Assembly (NCBI RefSeq): GCF_019800665.1
Contig: NZ_JAHVKO010000002.1
Span: 248,001 to 312,000, forward strand
Direction of reading: 5' to 3'
Source of the DNA: Microbulbifer agarilyticus
GTDB taxonomy: Bacteria; Pseudomonadota; Gammaproteobacteria; Pseudomonadales; Cellvibrionaceae
Length of the DNA: 64,000 nt
Every line of letters begins with the position of its first letter. Position 1 is the stretch's first letter. The notes under the pieces are model-generated. The model was given only the letters and a program-made list of their open reading frames with translations, had not been told where the DNA came from and did no database searches. The position numbers and the translations under genes were made by a program. This document shows, in pieces, positions 7,530-16,102 of the stretch.

Positions 7530-10004
7530 CTAAGTGGTCGCTATCAGTTCTTCCTGCACACGCACACTGGAACGTACCAACGTCCGCTTCGGCCCACAAC
7601 TCCGTTTTCTGGTACTTACTGGAGTATTAACAACGTCCCGGAGAGGCACTGCAACAAACGAAGCACGCACCCGCTCTGTAGGCACCTCACCGTATGTGGT
7701 GGTACGTTGCTCTGGTGCTCGCCCCATACGTTGAATCAGCGCTTCCATACAGGTGGGTGTCTTTTCCTGCCCATGCGCCGCGCCGGCAGAACGGGTAATG
7801 GTTTCGTTCATCAGAGTTCCCCCCAAATCATTGGCACCACTATTGAGGCAAGCGGCGATCCCCGCCTCACCCATTTTTACCCAAGACGTCTGAATATTGT
7901 CGATGGAGCCGTGCAAAGCCAGTCGGGCAACCGCATGCATCAGCAAGGTTTCCCTGAACGTCGGCCCCATCCTTGCCTTACCCTTCAGGTAAATCGGCGA
8001 TTCCTGAGCCACAAACGGCAGGGGAACAAACTCAGTAAAACCGCCGGTACGCGACTGAACATCGCGCACACGCAACAGATGACGAGCCCAGTGAATCGGG
8101 CGGTCAACGTGACCAAACATAATTGTGGCGGTGGTGCGGAGGCCCACTTCATGGGCTGTTTCAATCACTTCAAGCCATTCGCTGGTGTTCAGTTTGTCCG
8201 CACAAATTACCTGGCGTACTTCATCGTCCAACACTTCCGCGGCAGTGCCAGGCAGACTACTTAAACCCGCATCCTTTAACGCCTGCAGAAACTCCCGTAC
8301 AGGAACCCCCACGGTCTTCGCTCCTTGCCATACCTCAAGTGGGGAGAATGCATGGACATGCATGCCCGGGGTCACTGACTTAATCGCCTTCAATATAGCC
8401 AGGTAGGTCTCACCGGTGTAATCCGGGTGAATACCGCCTTGCATACATACCTCGGTCGCCCCGCGCTCCCACGCCTCCGTAGATCTTCGCTGAATTTCCT
8501 CCAGCGATAGATCGTAGGGAAGACCACGCAAGTTCTCGCTCAATTTTCCTTTGGAAAACGCGCAAAACTGACACTTGAAATAGCAAATATTGGTGTAATT
8601 AATATTTCGATTCACCACATACCGGACCGTGTCACCGTTCACCGCTTGTCGCAGACGGTCTGCCGCTGCGCAAACAAACGACACTTCTGGCCCACGGGCC
8701 AAAAATAACCGCTCTACCTCTCGCTCCGACAGCGTCTCACCACGAGACGCCTTGGCCACAATCGACTTTAGTGTATCGCTCACACACCGGTCGTCGCTCA
8801 CATCGCTCAGGGCACGCAATGTCGTCGCGGGGGCACCCGTACTCTGCCCAGAGACCCAGTCGTCGATTCGAGGGTAACCGTCACTGTCCAGCATCTTCAA
8901 AATTGGCTGCTGTAGTGCCGCGTCCAACCATTCTGGCCCCGCGAGCGCATATTCTGGATAGATGGTAAGACGCTGCTGGAGAAACTTGCCACAGAGTGCT
9001 GACTCGCGTGCCAGTTTCTCCACGTGCGGCCACGGTGCCTCGGGATTGACGAAATCCGGGGTAACAGGAGAAACACCACCCCAATCGTTGATTCCTGCAT
9101 CAATCAACCTGGGCAACACACCGGGACTTAAATTTGGCGGAGCCTGGATACTCATCTCTGCGCCAAATATGATCCTTGCCACGGCAATGGTCCATACCAG
9201 ATCCTCGAGATCTGGCTCCGGCGACTCGGCCATCTTGGTGCCCGGTTTCGCACGGAAATTCTGAATAATCACTTCCTGAATATGGCCGTAGCGTGCATGC
9301 ACTTCGCGTATCGCCAGTAACGACTCGATCCGCTCCCGCCGAGTTTCACCAATCCCAATCAGAATGCCGGTGGTAAAAGGTACCTTGGCCTCGCCAGCAA
9401 GACGTAACGTTTCCAGACGGCGTTCAGGTTGCTTGTCTGGAGAGCCGTAATGCGGCATGCCCTTTTCACACAATCGCGAGGATGCCGACTCCAACATAAT
9501 ACCCATGGAAGCAGACACCGGGCGCAACATCTCGATCTCAGCACGATCCATACACCCCGCATTAATATGCGGTAATACTCCGGTATGTTCGATAACCTGC
9601 CCCGCCACATGCGCGACATATTCCAGCGTGGACTTGAAGCCCATTTCCTGCAAAGCCCGTTGCGCCACACTGTAACGATCTTCCGGGCGCTCTCCGAGCG
9701 TAAATAAAGCCTCTCGACAGCCCATTGCCTCCGCATCGCGAACCGACGCTAATACCTCATCAACCGACATATACGGAGAATCAATTTTGTTGGGTGTCTG
9801 GGCGAAAGTGCAGTAGTGACAGACATCACGACACAATTGCGTCAAAGGAATAAATACTTTGCGTGAATAAGTCACCAGATTGCGATACTGACTATCACGC
9901 AGCTTCCGCGCTTGCTGCATGAGCGCAGCAGTATCACTGTACTCGGCAAGTGCGAGCGCCTGCTCATCTGAGGGTAAAGCCGCACCCGAATTGAAAGTCG
10001 CCAT
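7530..10004 (-). CDS. fbiC: FO synthase, fused CofG-CofH (7,8-didemethyl-8-hydroxy-5-deazariboflavin synthase)
   Basis: The ~824-residue protein carries two radical-SAM domains. The first (CofG part) has CRDVCHYC near residues 58-65. The second (CofH part) has CYFKCQFC near 474-481 followed by AFSKGK. Together they join tyrosine and 5-amino-6-ribitylaminouracil to make FO, the chromophore of coenzyme F420. The fused form is that of actinobacteria and F420-making proteobacteria rather than archaea. It is the last gene of the leftward F420 operon. AGGAG five bases before ATG 10004 favours that start; ATG 10019, overlapping the cofC stop as TGATG, is the alternative. The last ~50 residues are a basic, low-similarity tail. 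Confidence 0.95.
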   Translation of the reverse strand: MATFNSGAALPSDEQALALAEYSDTAALMQQARKLRDSQYRNLVTYSRKVFIPLTQLCRDVCHYCTFAQTPNKIDSPYMSVDEVLASVRDAEAMGCREALFTLGERPEDRYSVAQRALQEMGFKSTLEYVAHVAGQVIEHTGVLPHINAGCMDRAEIEMLRPVSASMGIMLESASSRLCEKGMPHYGSPDKQPERRLETLRLAGEAKVPFTTGILIGIGETRRERIESLLAIREVHARYGHIQEVIIQNFRAKPGTKMAESPEPDLEDLVWTIAVARIIFGAEMSIQAPPNLSPGVLPRLIDAGINDWGGVSPVTPDFVNPEAPWPHVEKLARESALCGKFLQQRLTIYPEYALAGPEWLDAALQQPILKMLDSDGYPRIDDWVSGQSTGAPATTLRALSDVSDDRCVSDTLKSIVAKASRGETLSEREVERLFLARGPEVSFVCAAADRLRQAVNGDTVRYVVNRNINYTNICYFKCQFCAFSKGKLSENLRGLPYDLSLEEIQRRSTEAWERGATEVCMQGGIHPDYTGETYLAILKAIKSVTPGMHVHAFSPLEVWQGAKTVGVPVREFLQALKDAGLSSLPGTAAEVLDDEVRQVICADKLNTSEWLEVIETAHEVGLRTTATIMFGHVDRPIHWARHLLRVRDVQSRTGGFTEFVPLPFVAQESPIYLKGKARMGPTFRETLLMHAVARLALHGSIDNIQTSWVKMGEAGIAACLNSGANDLGGTLMNETITRSAGAAHGQEKTPTCMEALIQRMGRAPEQRTTTYGEVPTERVRASFVAVPLRDVVNTPVSTRKRSCGPKRTLVRSSVRVQEELIATT

Positions 10005-10018
10005 TGATACTCCTGCCA

Positions 10019-10744
10019 TCAGCTCACCCTGTAATACTGCTCGTCCAAATCCTGCACAACCGCCGTCCTGCTGCCACGCAGCCGCGCAGCAATCCCAGCA
10101 GCATATAAATAATGCATCGTGTTCACCGCCCGATCGTCACCCGCAATCCGCAGTAGCGCTTGCAGATCTTCAGGAGTATCGATATCCCGCGAGGCACCCG
10201 GTAAGGAGATCGCTTGCAACTGCAGACCTGCACGAAAAGCGGATTTGGAATGCGCAGCAAAACTATTGCTGCCATAGAAAAAGGTCATATCTGCACCAGT
10301 TGGGCAGATCAGACAGTTGGTGCCGAGTGCCGGCTTGTCGGGGGCTATCGTCACCACAGAGGGCTGGTCTTCCTGGTAGTGCGTTTCCAGTAGTTCGCTC
10401 ACTTCTGCATGAGTAATCAAAGGCAGGTCACCGTGCAACACCATCACCTGCTTGATACCGCGAAGCGCCAGAACCTGAATACCGGCATGTACCGCTTCAT
10501 TGAGCCCCACAGCGGCCAGACTCGACTCGCTCAGGAAGTCGGCATCGAACCGATTGGCTAGGTCACGTGCCGCAAAATCCTGCCCAACTACGAGTACCCC
10601 TTTAATTCCGTGGTGTGACTGTAGGACGGTCAACACATCACTGACCATGGCCCGAAATAGCCCACGACGTTCGCCCGGCGCAAGCACGCCAGACAACCGT
10701 TGCTTGGCCTCACTAAATCGCTTCAGGGGTAGTAATGCCCACAT
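10019..10744 (-). CDS. cofC: 2-phospholactate/phosphoenolpyruvate guanylyltransferase (CofC/FbiD)
   Basis: The 241-residue nucleotidyltransferase begins MWALLPLKRFSEAKQRLS, the GTP-binding signature of CofC. It carries VMLHGDLPLIT and ends with SLPGASRDIDTPEDLQ, the family's metal/nucleotide motif. It activates a three-carbon phospho-acid (2-phospholactate, PEP or 3-phosphoglycerate, depending on lineage) with GTP for transfer to FO. A longer frame reaches 10786, but GGGGG spaced seven bases from ATG 10744 and the family N-terminus favour the shorter form, leaving an 11-bp gap to cofD. Which acid it uses cannot be told from the sequence. Confidence 0.92.
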   Translation of the reverse strand: MWALLPLKRFSEAKQRLSGVLAPGERRGLFRAMVSDVLTVLQSHHGIKGVLVVGQDFAARDLANRFDADFLSESSLAAVGLNEAVHAGIQVLALRGIKQVMVLHGDLPLITHAEVSELLETHYQEDQPSVVTIAPDKPALGTNCLICPTGADMTFFYGSNSFAAHSKSAFRAGLQLQAISLPGASRDIDTPEDLQALLRIAGDDRAVNTMHYLYAAGIAARLRGSRTAVVQDLDEQYYRVS

Positions 10745-10755
10745 ATCGGAACCCC

Positions 10756-11748
10756 CTACACCACAAGATCTTGTCGCGCGAAGCACGTGGCATATTGAAT
10801 AACTTGATCCGCCAGCTCGATCCGATCTTGCAGCGACTGCATCACCGTCGGAGTTACTAACGTATCGATACCCATTGCCTGGATCGCATAGGATTCGCTC
10901 GCATCAGCATCGTCGAGCACAAAGCAGTCAAGAATATCCCCATAGTATTTCGCCACTGCCGTGGCAGAGGTCGGCATAGAAAGTTCTTGCATCATTTTTG
11001 CCGTCGGACCTTTAATGGCTCTTCCTCCGACAATAGGGGAAACGGCAATAACCGGCGCGTGACATTTGGAAAGCGCTTCTCGCACACCGTCCAAAGCCAG
11101 TAATGGCTCGACGCTAACAAACGGGTTGGAAGGACAAATAACAACGCCGGCAAGACTCTCGTCGCGCAGCAGAGACAGAAACTCCGGATGCGCCGCAGCG
11201 ACATCCACGCCCGCAAAACGAAATCCACTGACTTTCGGTTCACAGCGTTCCTTAACGAAATACTGCTGGAAACCAATTTCGCCGCGTTCAGTCACGACCA
11301 TGGTTCGGACCGGATCGTCAGACATCGGCAAAACCCTGGCCGAAACCCCCAGCTGACTGCACAAATAGGCCGTCGCTTCTGAAAGACTTTTTCCCGAAGT
11401 CCGTAATTGCGTACGAATAAGATGTGTTGCAAGGTCCTGGTCGCCCAATTGGAACCAGGTGTCGACACCAAGCCTTTCCAAAGCAGCAAGATTCGTCCAG
11501 GATTCGCCGGAAATTCCCCAGCCCCTTTCCTGATCATTGATGCCAGCCAGGGTGTACATCACCGTATCCAGGTCAGGAGAAATACTGAGACCCAGGTGCT
11601 CAAAATCGTCGGCCGTATTGGTTACCACTGTAAGCTGATCAGCCGATAAGCAATGACTAAGCCCCAACGCCAACTTAGCGCCACCAACCCCTCCGGAGAG
11701 AGCGAGGATTTTCTTACTTTTAGGAAGCAACTGCATATACTCCTGCAT
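10756..11748 (-). CDS. cofD: 2-phospho-L-lactate transferase (CofD/FbiA)
   Basis: The 330-residue protein has the CofD N-terminus ILALSGGVGGAKLALGLS, NTADDFEHLGLSISPDLDTVMYTL and VICPSNPFVSVEPLLAL, and ends in the typical helical segment. It transfers the phospho-acid from its GDP-activated form to FO, making F420-0 or its dehydro form. It lies 5 bp after cofE and just ahead of cofC in one transcript. All key stretches are intact and length is normal. Confidence 0.95.
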   Translation of the reverse strand: MQEYMQLLPKSKKILALSGGVGGAKLALGLSHCLSADQLTVVTNTADDFEHLGLSISPDLDTVMYTLAGINDQERGWGISGESWTNLAALERLGVDTWFQLGDQDLATHLIRTQLRTSGKSLSEATAYLCSQLGVSARVLPMSDDPVRTMVVTERGEIGFQQYFVKERCEPKVSGFRFAGVDVAAAHPEFLSLLRDESLAGVVICPSNPFVSVEPLLALDGVREALSKCHAPVIAVSPIVGGRAIKGPTAKMMQELSMPTSATAVAKYYGDILDCFVLDDADASESYAIQAMGIDTLVTPTVMQSLQDRIELADQVIQYATCFARQDLVV

Positions 11749-11753
11749 ATCGA

Positions 11754-12521
11754 CTAACGAAATAAGTCTTGGCTACGCTCTCGAATTAAGCTGCCAGACC
11801 CCAGTTCGGCCTGCGGCAAATTAGCCCCGCGAATCAGTACCGCTGGGACTGCTTCCGCGGCCTGCCCCATCAAAAACGAGGCGGCCGCTGCCAACTCGTC
11901 GGCGACGGCCACGGTCGTCGTCTCCAGCGCCCTGCCGAAAAGATCGTCCCTACCCACTAGATCCATAACGGGCTGCAGACCAGCAGTGCCAATCGCAAAT
12001 CCGATAGTGCCGTTCCGCCACGCCCTGCCGGCGCTATCGTTCATAATGACCGCAACTTCTACACCAGATGCGTCGCGGAGATTGCTTCGCAAGGCGGCTG
12101 CGCTGCGATCAGGGTCTTCCGGCAGTAGTAAAACGCGCTCATCCGCTAGATTGGACTCAATATTGGACTGGTCTATGCCTGCATTAGCGTGCACATAGCC
12201 GAGACGGTGCTCGACGATGATAGCCCCCGGCCGGTGCCTGAGAACTTCAACGGATTCGTCCAGAATGAGTTGTACCAGGCGAGGATCTTTATCGGTCTTA
12301 TCAGCCAACTTGCGGGCTTCCGGTGTGATCTGTACCTGATTCAGATAGGCGTAGCGGTTTTCCGCTTTCGAAAATACTTTCTGTGCTAGGACTAGAACAT
12401 CTCCATCTACCAGGGAGATATCCGCAAGACGGAGAGATCGCCGGACAAGCGCTGCCAAGTCATCCCCCGGTTCTACCAGAGGAAAATCAGGCAAAGCAAT
12501 CAGTTCCATTCGCTGCGCCAT
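11754..12521 (-). CDS. cofE: Coenzyme F420-0:L-glutamate ligase (CofE)
   Basis: The 255-residue protein has CofE features: VEPGDDLAALV, DGDVLVLAQKVFSKAE, the DSAGRAWRNGTIGFAIG stretch, and GRALETTTVAVADELA. It adds glutamates to F420-0 with GTP. It is the single-domain form and lacks the C-terminal FMN/nitroreductase domain of mycobacterial FbiB. The dehydro-F420 reductase function, if needed, is therefore not in this gene. GGAG eight bases before ATG supports the start. It sits second in the operon, 22 bp after npdG. Confidence 0.95.
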   Translation of the reverse strand: MAQRMELIALPDFPLVEPGDDLAALVRRSLRLADISLVDGDVLVLAQKVFSKAENRYAYLNQVQITPEARKLADKTDKDPRLVQLILDESVEVLRHRPGAIIVEHRLGYVHANAGIDQSNIESNLADERVLLLPEDPDRSAAALRSNLRDASGVEVAVIMNDSAGRAWRNGTIGFAIGTAGLQPVMDLVGRDDLFGRALETTTVAVADELAAAASFLMGQAAEAVPAVLIRGANLPQAELGSGSLIRERSQDLFR

Positions 12522-12543
12522 AGTGAAGACTCCGTCCTAAAAA

Positions 12544-13221
12544 CTAGGCTTCAACACCAGTAACACGTACACCAGCGTGCGACTTGTACTGTTTATTGAT
12601 AAAAATCAATACAGACGTCATTGCTTCAACCGCGGCGGCATTATTAATTGGCCCGGCATGGAGCCCACGCATTCCTACCGCATTTGCCAACTCAATGACC
12701 TTTGCGCGCGCTTCTTTGCTATTGCCACAAACGAGCGCATCGCAATCAAGGTCGTCGCCTTCCTGCAAATGAATCGCTGGCACGTTCTGAAAGGCAGATA
12801 CAACGTGAACTTCGTCACCAAGGAGGGTCTGAGCGATCTGGCCGGCAGAGCCTTGCTCAGGGAGTTGCACACGCGCAACCTTCGGGGGAACCAGTGGCAC
12901 CGTAACATCAACGAGGATTTTTCCCTGTAGCGAATGCTTCAGAGGCTCTAGGGTACTGGAATGATGGCTAAACGGGACGGTAAGCACGACTACCTCACCC
13001 TTTGAGGCAGCTTCGGAATTGTCCATGGCTTCGACAGATGGGCTACTCACACCCCGCTGCTGCAAGATGTCCCGCAGGTCATCCACCGCGGTAGCAGCCT
13101 TCTCGGCAGTGCGAGACCCGATAATGACTTTGTAACCGGCTTGTAGCCAGCGACGCGCCAACCCGGTTCCCAGTGCTCCAGTCCCACCAATAATGGCTAT
13201 TACAGGTTTTTGCTCACTCAT
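12544..13221 (-). CDS. npdG: NADPH:F420 oxidoreductase
   Basis: The ~225-residue protein begins with the NADP-binding IAIIGGTGALGTGLARRW and continues VIIGSRTAEKA, the Fno/NpdG signature. It also has VVVLTVPFSHH and ends with VEAMTSVLIFINKQYKSHAGVRVTG. It interconverts NADPH and reduced F420, supplying reduced cofactor to F420-dependent enzymes. It is the first gene of the F420 operon. ATG 13221 has AGGA at a good distance; ATG 13227 is too close to it. No copy of the palindromic operator is seen in the 220 bp upstream. Confidence 0.93.
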   Translation of the reverse strand: MSEQKPVIAIIGGTGALGTGLARRWLQAGYKVIIGSRTAEKAATAVDDLRDILQQRGVSSPSVEAMDNSEAASKGEVVVLTVPFSHHSSTLEPLKHSLQGKILVDVTVPLVPPKVARVQLPEQGSAGQIAQTLLGDEVHVVSAFQNVPAIHLQEGDDLDCDALVCGNSKEARAKVIELANAVGMRGLHAGPINNAAAVEAMTSVLIFINKQYKSHAGVRVTGVEA

Positions 13222-13383
13222 CGTCATTCCTATTAACTCTGCATTCGCAGCGTCTTTCGAATTGACCTCCAGAGCTTACAACGATTACCACACGCTCATT
13301 TCGAAACGCTGTGACTGCGCAACAACCTAGAAAGTAATATTTATTTCCTTCAAAGGTATCAGATTAAATTAAAACATTCACTC

Positions 13384-13410
13384 AAAAAATCAGGGGGCAT
13401 TAAGCCCCCC
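13384..13410 (-). terminator. Rho-independent terminator after the di-haem protein gene
   Basis: Read leftward, a GGGGGC/GCCCCC stem with a five-base loop is followed by TG and a run of six T. It separates the di-haem cytochrome gene from the F420 operon, so the two are separate transcripts. Confidence 0.75.
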
Positions 13411-13448
13411 AAAAGCTACTTCTTAGGTCAAAGTATCATGCTCGAATA

Positions 13449-15956
13449 CTACTCTGCGGTATTGATGTTATACACCCGGGTATAGTGCTCACCATTCCCA
13501 TTAATACTGGCCGCGAAGTAGTTATTAAACATGGCATGCAAGGTCGTTTCAGTGACATTAATGAACTGCGTCCACTTGGATCCATCGCTAACATTGGTCA
13601 TCTTCAGGCGCATATTGTGCATAGGGAATGTTGTCCCACGCACGCCAGCATTAAGCCACTTAGGATCTTCGAAGGTCCAAGCACTGTCGTTTACCATACT
13701 AAGCACGCCGCCAGTACAACCCGGTGCGTTGTAGGCCACGGTCTTATTGACCCGAACACCATCACGAATCGCAACCAATTCCCGCGTATTGTCAACCGTA
13801 CACTCATCGTTCAGCCAAAGTCCGTTTAGGCCCGCGTAGTCAGTGCGCTGACGTATGAACAGACCACGCGGTTCCGGCTCGCCCTCTTCCGCGTTCGCCA
13901 ACTGATCGCCTTCAATTGCAATGACATCTTCCGCAATGGTGCCGTCAGGCTTCGTATAAGTCACATTATGCGATAGGTATCCTCGTGAATTAGTGAACGA
14001 ACTACCGACAGCCATCTCCCAGGAGAGACCGTGACCTGGGTTCTTAACCCGATCCGTATCAAATACCTCACAGTTCGCGTCGCTGTAGTACTTAACCAGC
14101 AAATCCATGCGCTTGCCCTTGGTAAAGGTCAAATTCACAATCTGCGATTTTCCGTTATTAAGCGTGTTACAAGGACCGTCCCACTGCCCGTTATATCGGT
14201 TACCGACATTACGGCTGGTCCCAAAGGTTTCGATAAAGGCTTTCAGATCTGCCTTATCCTGGGCATTGAAGTAACAACCGAATTCATGGCCTTGATTGGA
14301 AAACTGAGTATCGGGTTGAGTCGCATCACTAACACGGCCATCTACGCAAGTGAATAGTTCATCAAGGCCGCGAACAGAACCATTGTGAAGGAGTCGCTCA
14401 TTGTCCCACATTGAAATGAAGCGGGGAGACTTAACTTGCCTCGTATAAATACCGGTCTCACCGGCAGGGAAGCGATCACGTATGGGAGCGATATTCGTCT
14501 CCCAACCGCCTATACCGCCAAACAAAGCATCATCCCAATATAGATCCATAATATTGGCATGACCGTCTTCTACTTCGATCTCAGCATGATCATATGGACG
14601 ACTGGTCTCCCCACCCGGTCCGTTATGACAACTGGCACATTGGTTATCAAAGATCGACTCCCCCCTCTTCGCGCTAACCAGGTCGAAGGTCCGATCCAAA
14701 GGAAGATCAGGCTCATCAAATGATTCGATATAGCGCACTATCGGCATATAGCGATATTCATTTACCCAATAATTATACTCAGCACGTGAACCGGGATTTT
14801 CGATATCGCTCGGAGTGAGTGTAATGAATGAACGTACAAAATTTATCAAGTCAAACGAACCGCCATGCCAACCAAGACCGGCTTGATATTCAAATCCATG
14901 TTGTTTCTGAACATTCACGTCCGAAACGACATTAGGTAAGTTGAGAATACGAGTAATTGTAAACTGTCCATCGTCCTGCATTGGAGGAACAAGGAAATCC
15001 ATCACTCCCGACCACGTCGCCCAACCTTGCCTCTGTTGATCTAAAGTGGAGGCTATTGATGCCCGATCTTCTGCAGTAGAACCCTCATTTAATTCTGCAT
15101 CCAGGGCAAACCACTCGTCCACAGCACCCGGTGTTGCGCGTGCGGCAGCAACAGGTGCTGACAGTTCAACCTGTACTTCAGGTATTACATAAGCATTCAA
15201 TAGAGATTCGGCAACCTCATCCGTCCCGCCTACCAAATTCGGTGCTTGAAAGAGAAAAGCGTATGGGAGCTGACCTTGAGCGGCGATCATCTTCGCATAG
15301 TCGTAACGCGTGTTACCGATGCCGACGGCAAAGTTTCCGTCTCCCATCTTACTGAAGTGGCATGCCGCACAAGTAAAGGCATATACGGGAACGGATGACC
15401 CGAAATCACCAGAACTAGAAGCAATACCAACTGGCATTTGCTTGCTACCAATATCGGGGTTATATGGAGATGGCGGAATCGCCGCTACAGGGTTCGGATC
15501 TTCATACATCCCATAGTTTTCGAAGCCTGGACCAAAATACTCTTCGAAGTTGCGCAACATAAAATGCATCATCGATTTGGGTGGACCAGTAGTATCAAAG
15601 GTCTCGTAAAAATATTGATACTTACCGCATTTGAGCAGGGTAGCTTCATCATAGGTATCCACAAAATTATCTACGATGTACTGCTCCTGCTCGGAGAGTA
15701 CGGCCATGCTTGTTTCTAAATCACTCAGCTGGCTCAAGATAGCGTCATTGTCTATAAGGTACTGATCGAGATCAGATTGGTACTGATCACATGCGGCTTT
15801 CGTCACGTCGTACTCAATTACGGTAGCCAGATCCGGGCCGACGTCATTGGTTACACCGTTATATGACTGGTAGCCAGGTAAAGGCTGCGCCTGACTGCCT
15901 GTGGCAATTGATAGCGACACTATCGCTAATAGGAGTAGTGTATTTCTAATTATCAT
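13449..15956 (-). CDS. Exported di-haem c-type protein, MauG/RoxA-like, with duplicated C-terminal domain
   Basis: The 835-residue protein has a signal peptide (positive start, hydrophobic LLLLAIVSLSIA, cleavage near GSQA). It has two haem-binding motifs, CAACH at 196-200 and CASCH at 440-444. The HNGSVRGLDEL stretch at 524-534 is typical of the di-haem peroxidase/MauG/RoxA superfamily. Haem-motif position resembles RoxA-type rubber oxygenases (from memory, ~191 and ~390), but the protein is longer. Residues ~585-835 are an extra region with two similar blocks, each starting YNGQW or LNGLW and holding a Cys pair (596/629 and 719/747), suggesting two disulfide-bonded beta-domains. It is monocistronic, next to TonB receptors. 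Function could be peroxidase or isoprenoid-cleaving oxygenase; undecided. Confidence 0.75.
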   Translation of the reverse strand: MIIRNTLLLLAIVSLSIATGSQAQPLPGYQSYNGVTNDVGPDLATVIEYDVTKAACDQYQSDLDQYLIDNDAILSQLSDLETSMAVLSEQEQYIVDNFVDTYDEATLLKCGKYQYFYETFDTTGPPKSMMHFMLRNFEEYFGPGFENYGMYEDPNPVAAIPPSPYNPDIGSKQMPVGIASSSGDFGSSVPVYAFTCAACHFSKMGDGNFAVGIGNTRYDYAKMIAAQGQLPYAFLFQAPNLVGGTDEVAESLLNAYVIPEVQVELSAPVAAARATPGAVDEWFALDAELNEGSTAEDRASIASTLDQQRQGWATWSGVMDFLVPPMQDDGQFTITRILNLPNVVSDVNVQKQHGFEYQAGLGWHGGSFDLINFVRSFITLTPSDIENPGSRAEYNYWVNEYRYMPIVRYIESFDEPDLPLDRTFDLVSAKRGESIFDNQCASCHNGPGGETSRPYDHAEIEVEDGHANIMDLYWDDALFGGIGGWETNIAPIRDRFPAGETGIYTRQVKSPRFISMWDNERLLHNGSVRGLDELFTCVDGRVSDATQPDTQFSNQGHEFGCYFNAQDKADLKAFIETFGTSRNVGNRYNGQWDGPCNTLNNGKSQIVNLTFTKGKRMDLLVKYYSDANCEVFDTDRVKNPGHGLSWEMAVGSSFTNSRGYLSHNVTYTKPDGTIAEDVIAIEGDQLANAEEGEPEPRGLFIRQRTDYAGLNGLWLNDECTVDNTRELVAIRDGVRVNKTVAYNAPGCTGGVLSMVNDSAWTFEDPKWLNAGVRGTTFPMHNMRLKMTNVSDGSKWTQFINVTETTLHAMFNNYFAASINGNGEHYTRVYNINTAE

Positions 15957-16046
15957 TCTCTCATCCTTTATTATGTTGTGTTTCTAGCTTGAATCTAAAT
16001 GCATCTACTGCCCTTACTGCTTTACTACCTACTACATATGGAGATC

Positions 16047-16096
16047 GCTCCCACGAACGCGGGAGCACTACAAAAGCCCCCGCCAAAGCGGGAGCC
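16047..16096 (-). terminator. Terminator-like tandem hairpins after TonB receptor 1
   Basis: Read leftward, GCTCCCGC-TTTG-GCGGGGGC followed by TTTT lies at 16072-16096, just past the receptor stop. A second hairpin with GCTCCC/GGGAGC arms follows at 16047-16066. The first has the T-tail expected of intrinsic termination. Confidence 0.65.
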
Positions 16097-16102
16097 TATT
16101 AC

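Noticed and set aside
13228..13448. Possible palindromic operator upstream of npdG
   Set aside because: Partial AACA/TGTT words occur, but no pair forms the AAACARTC/KACTGTTT repeat at either spacing.
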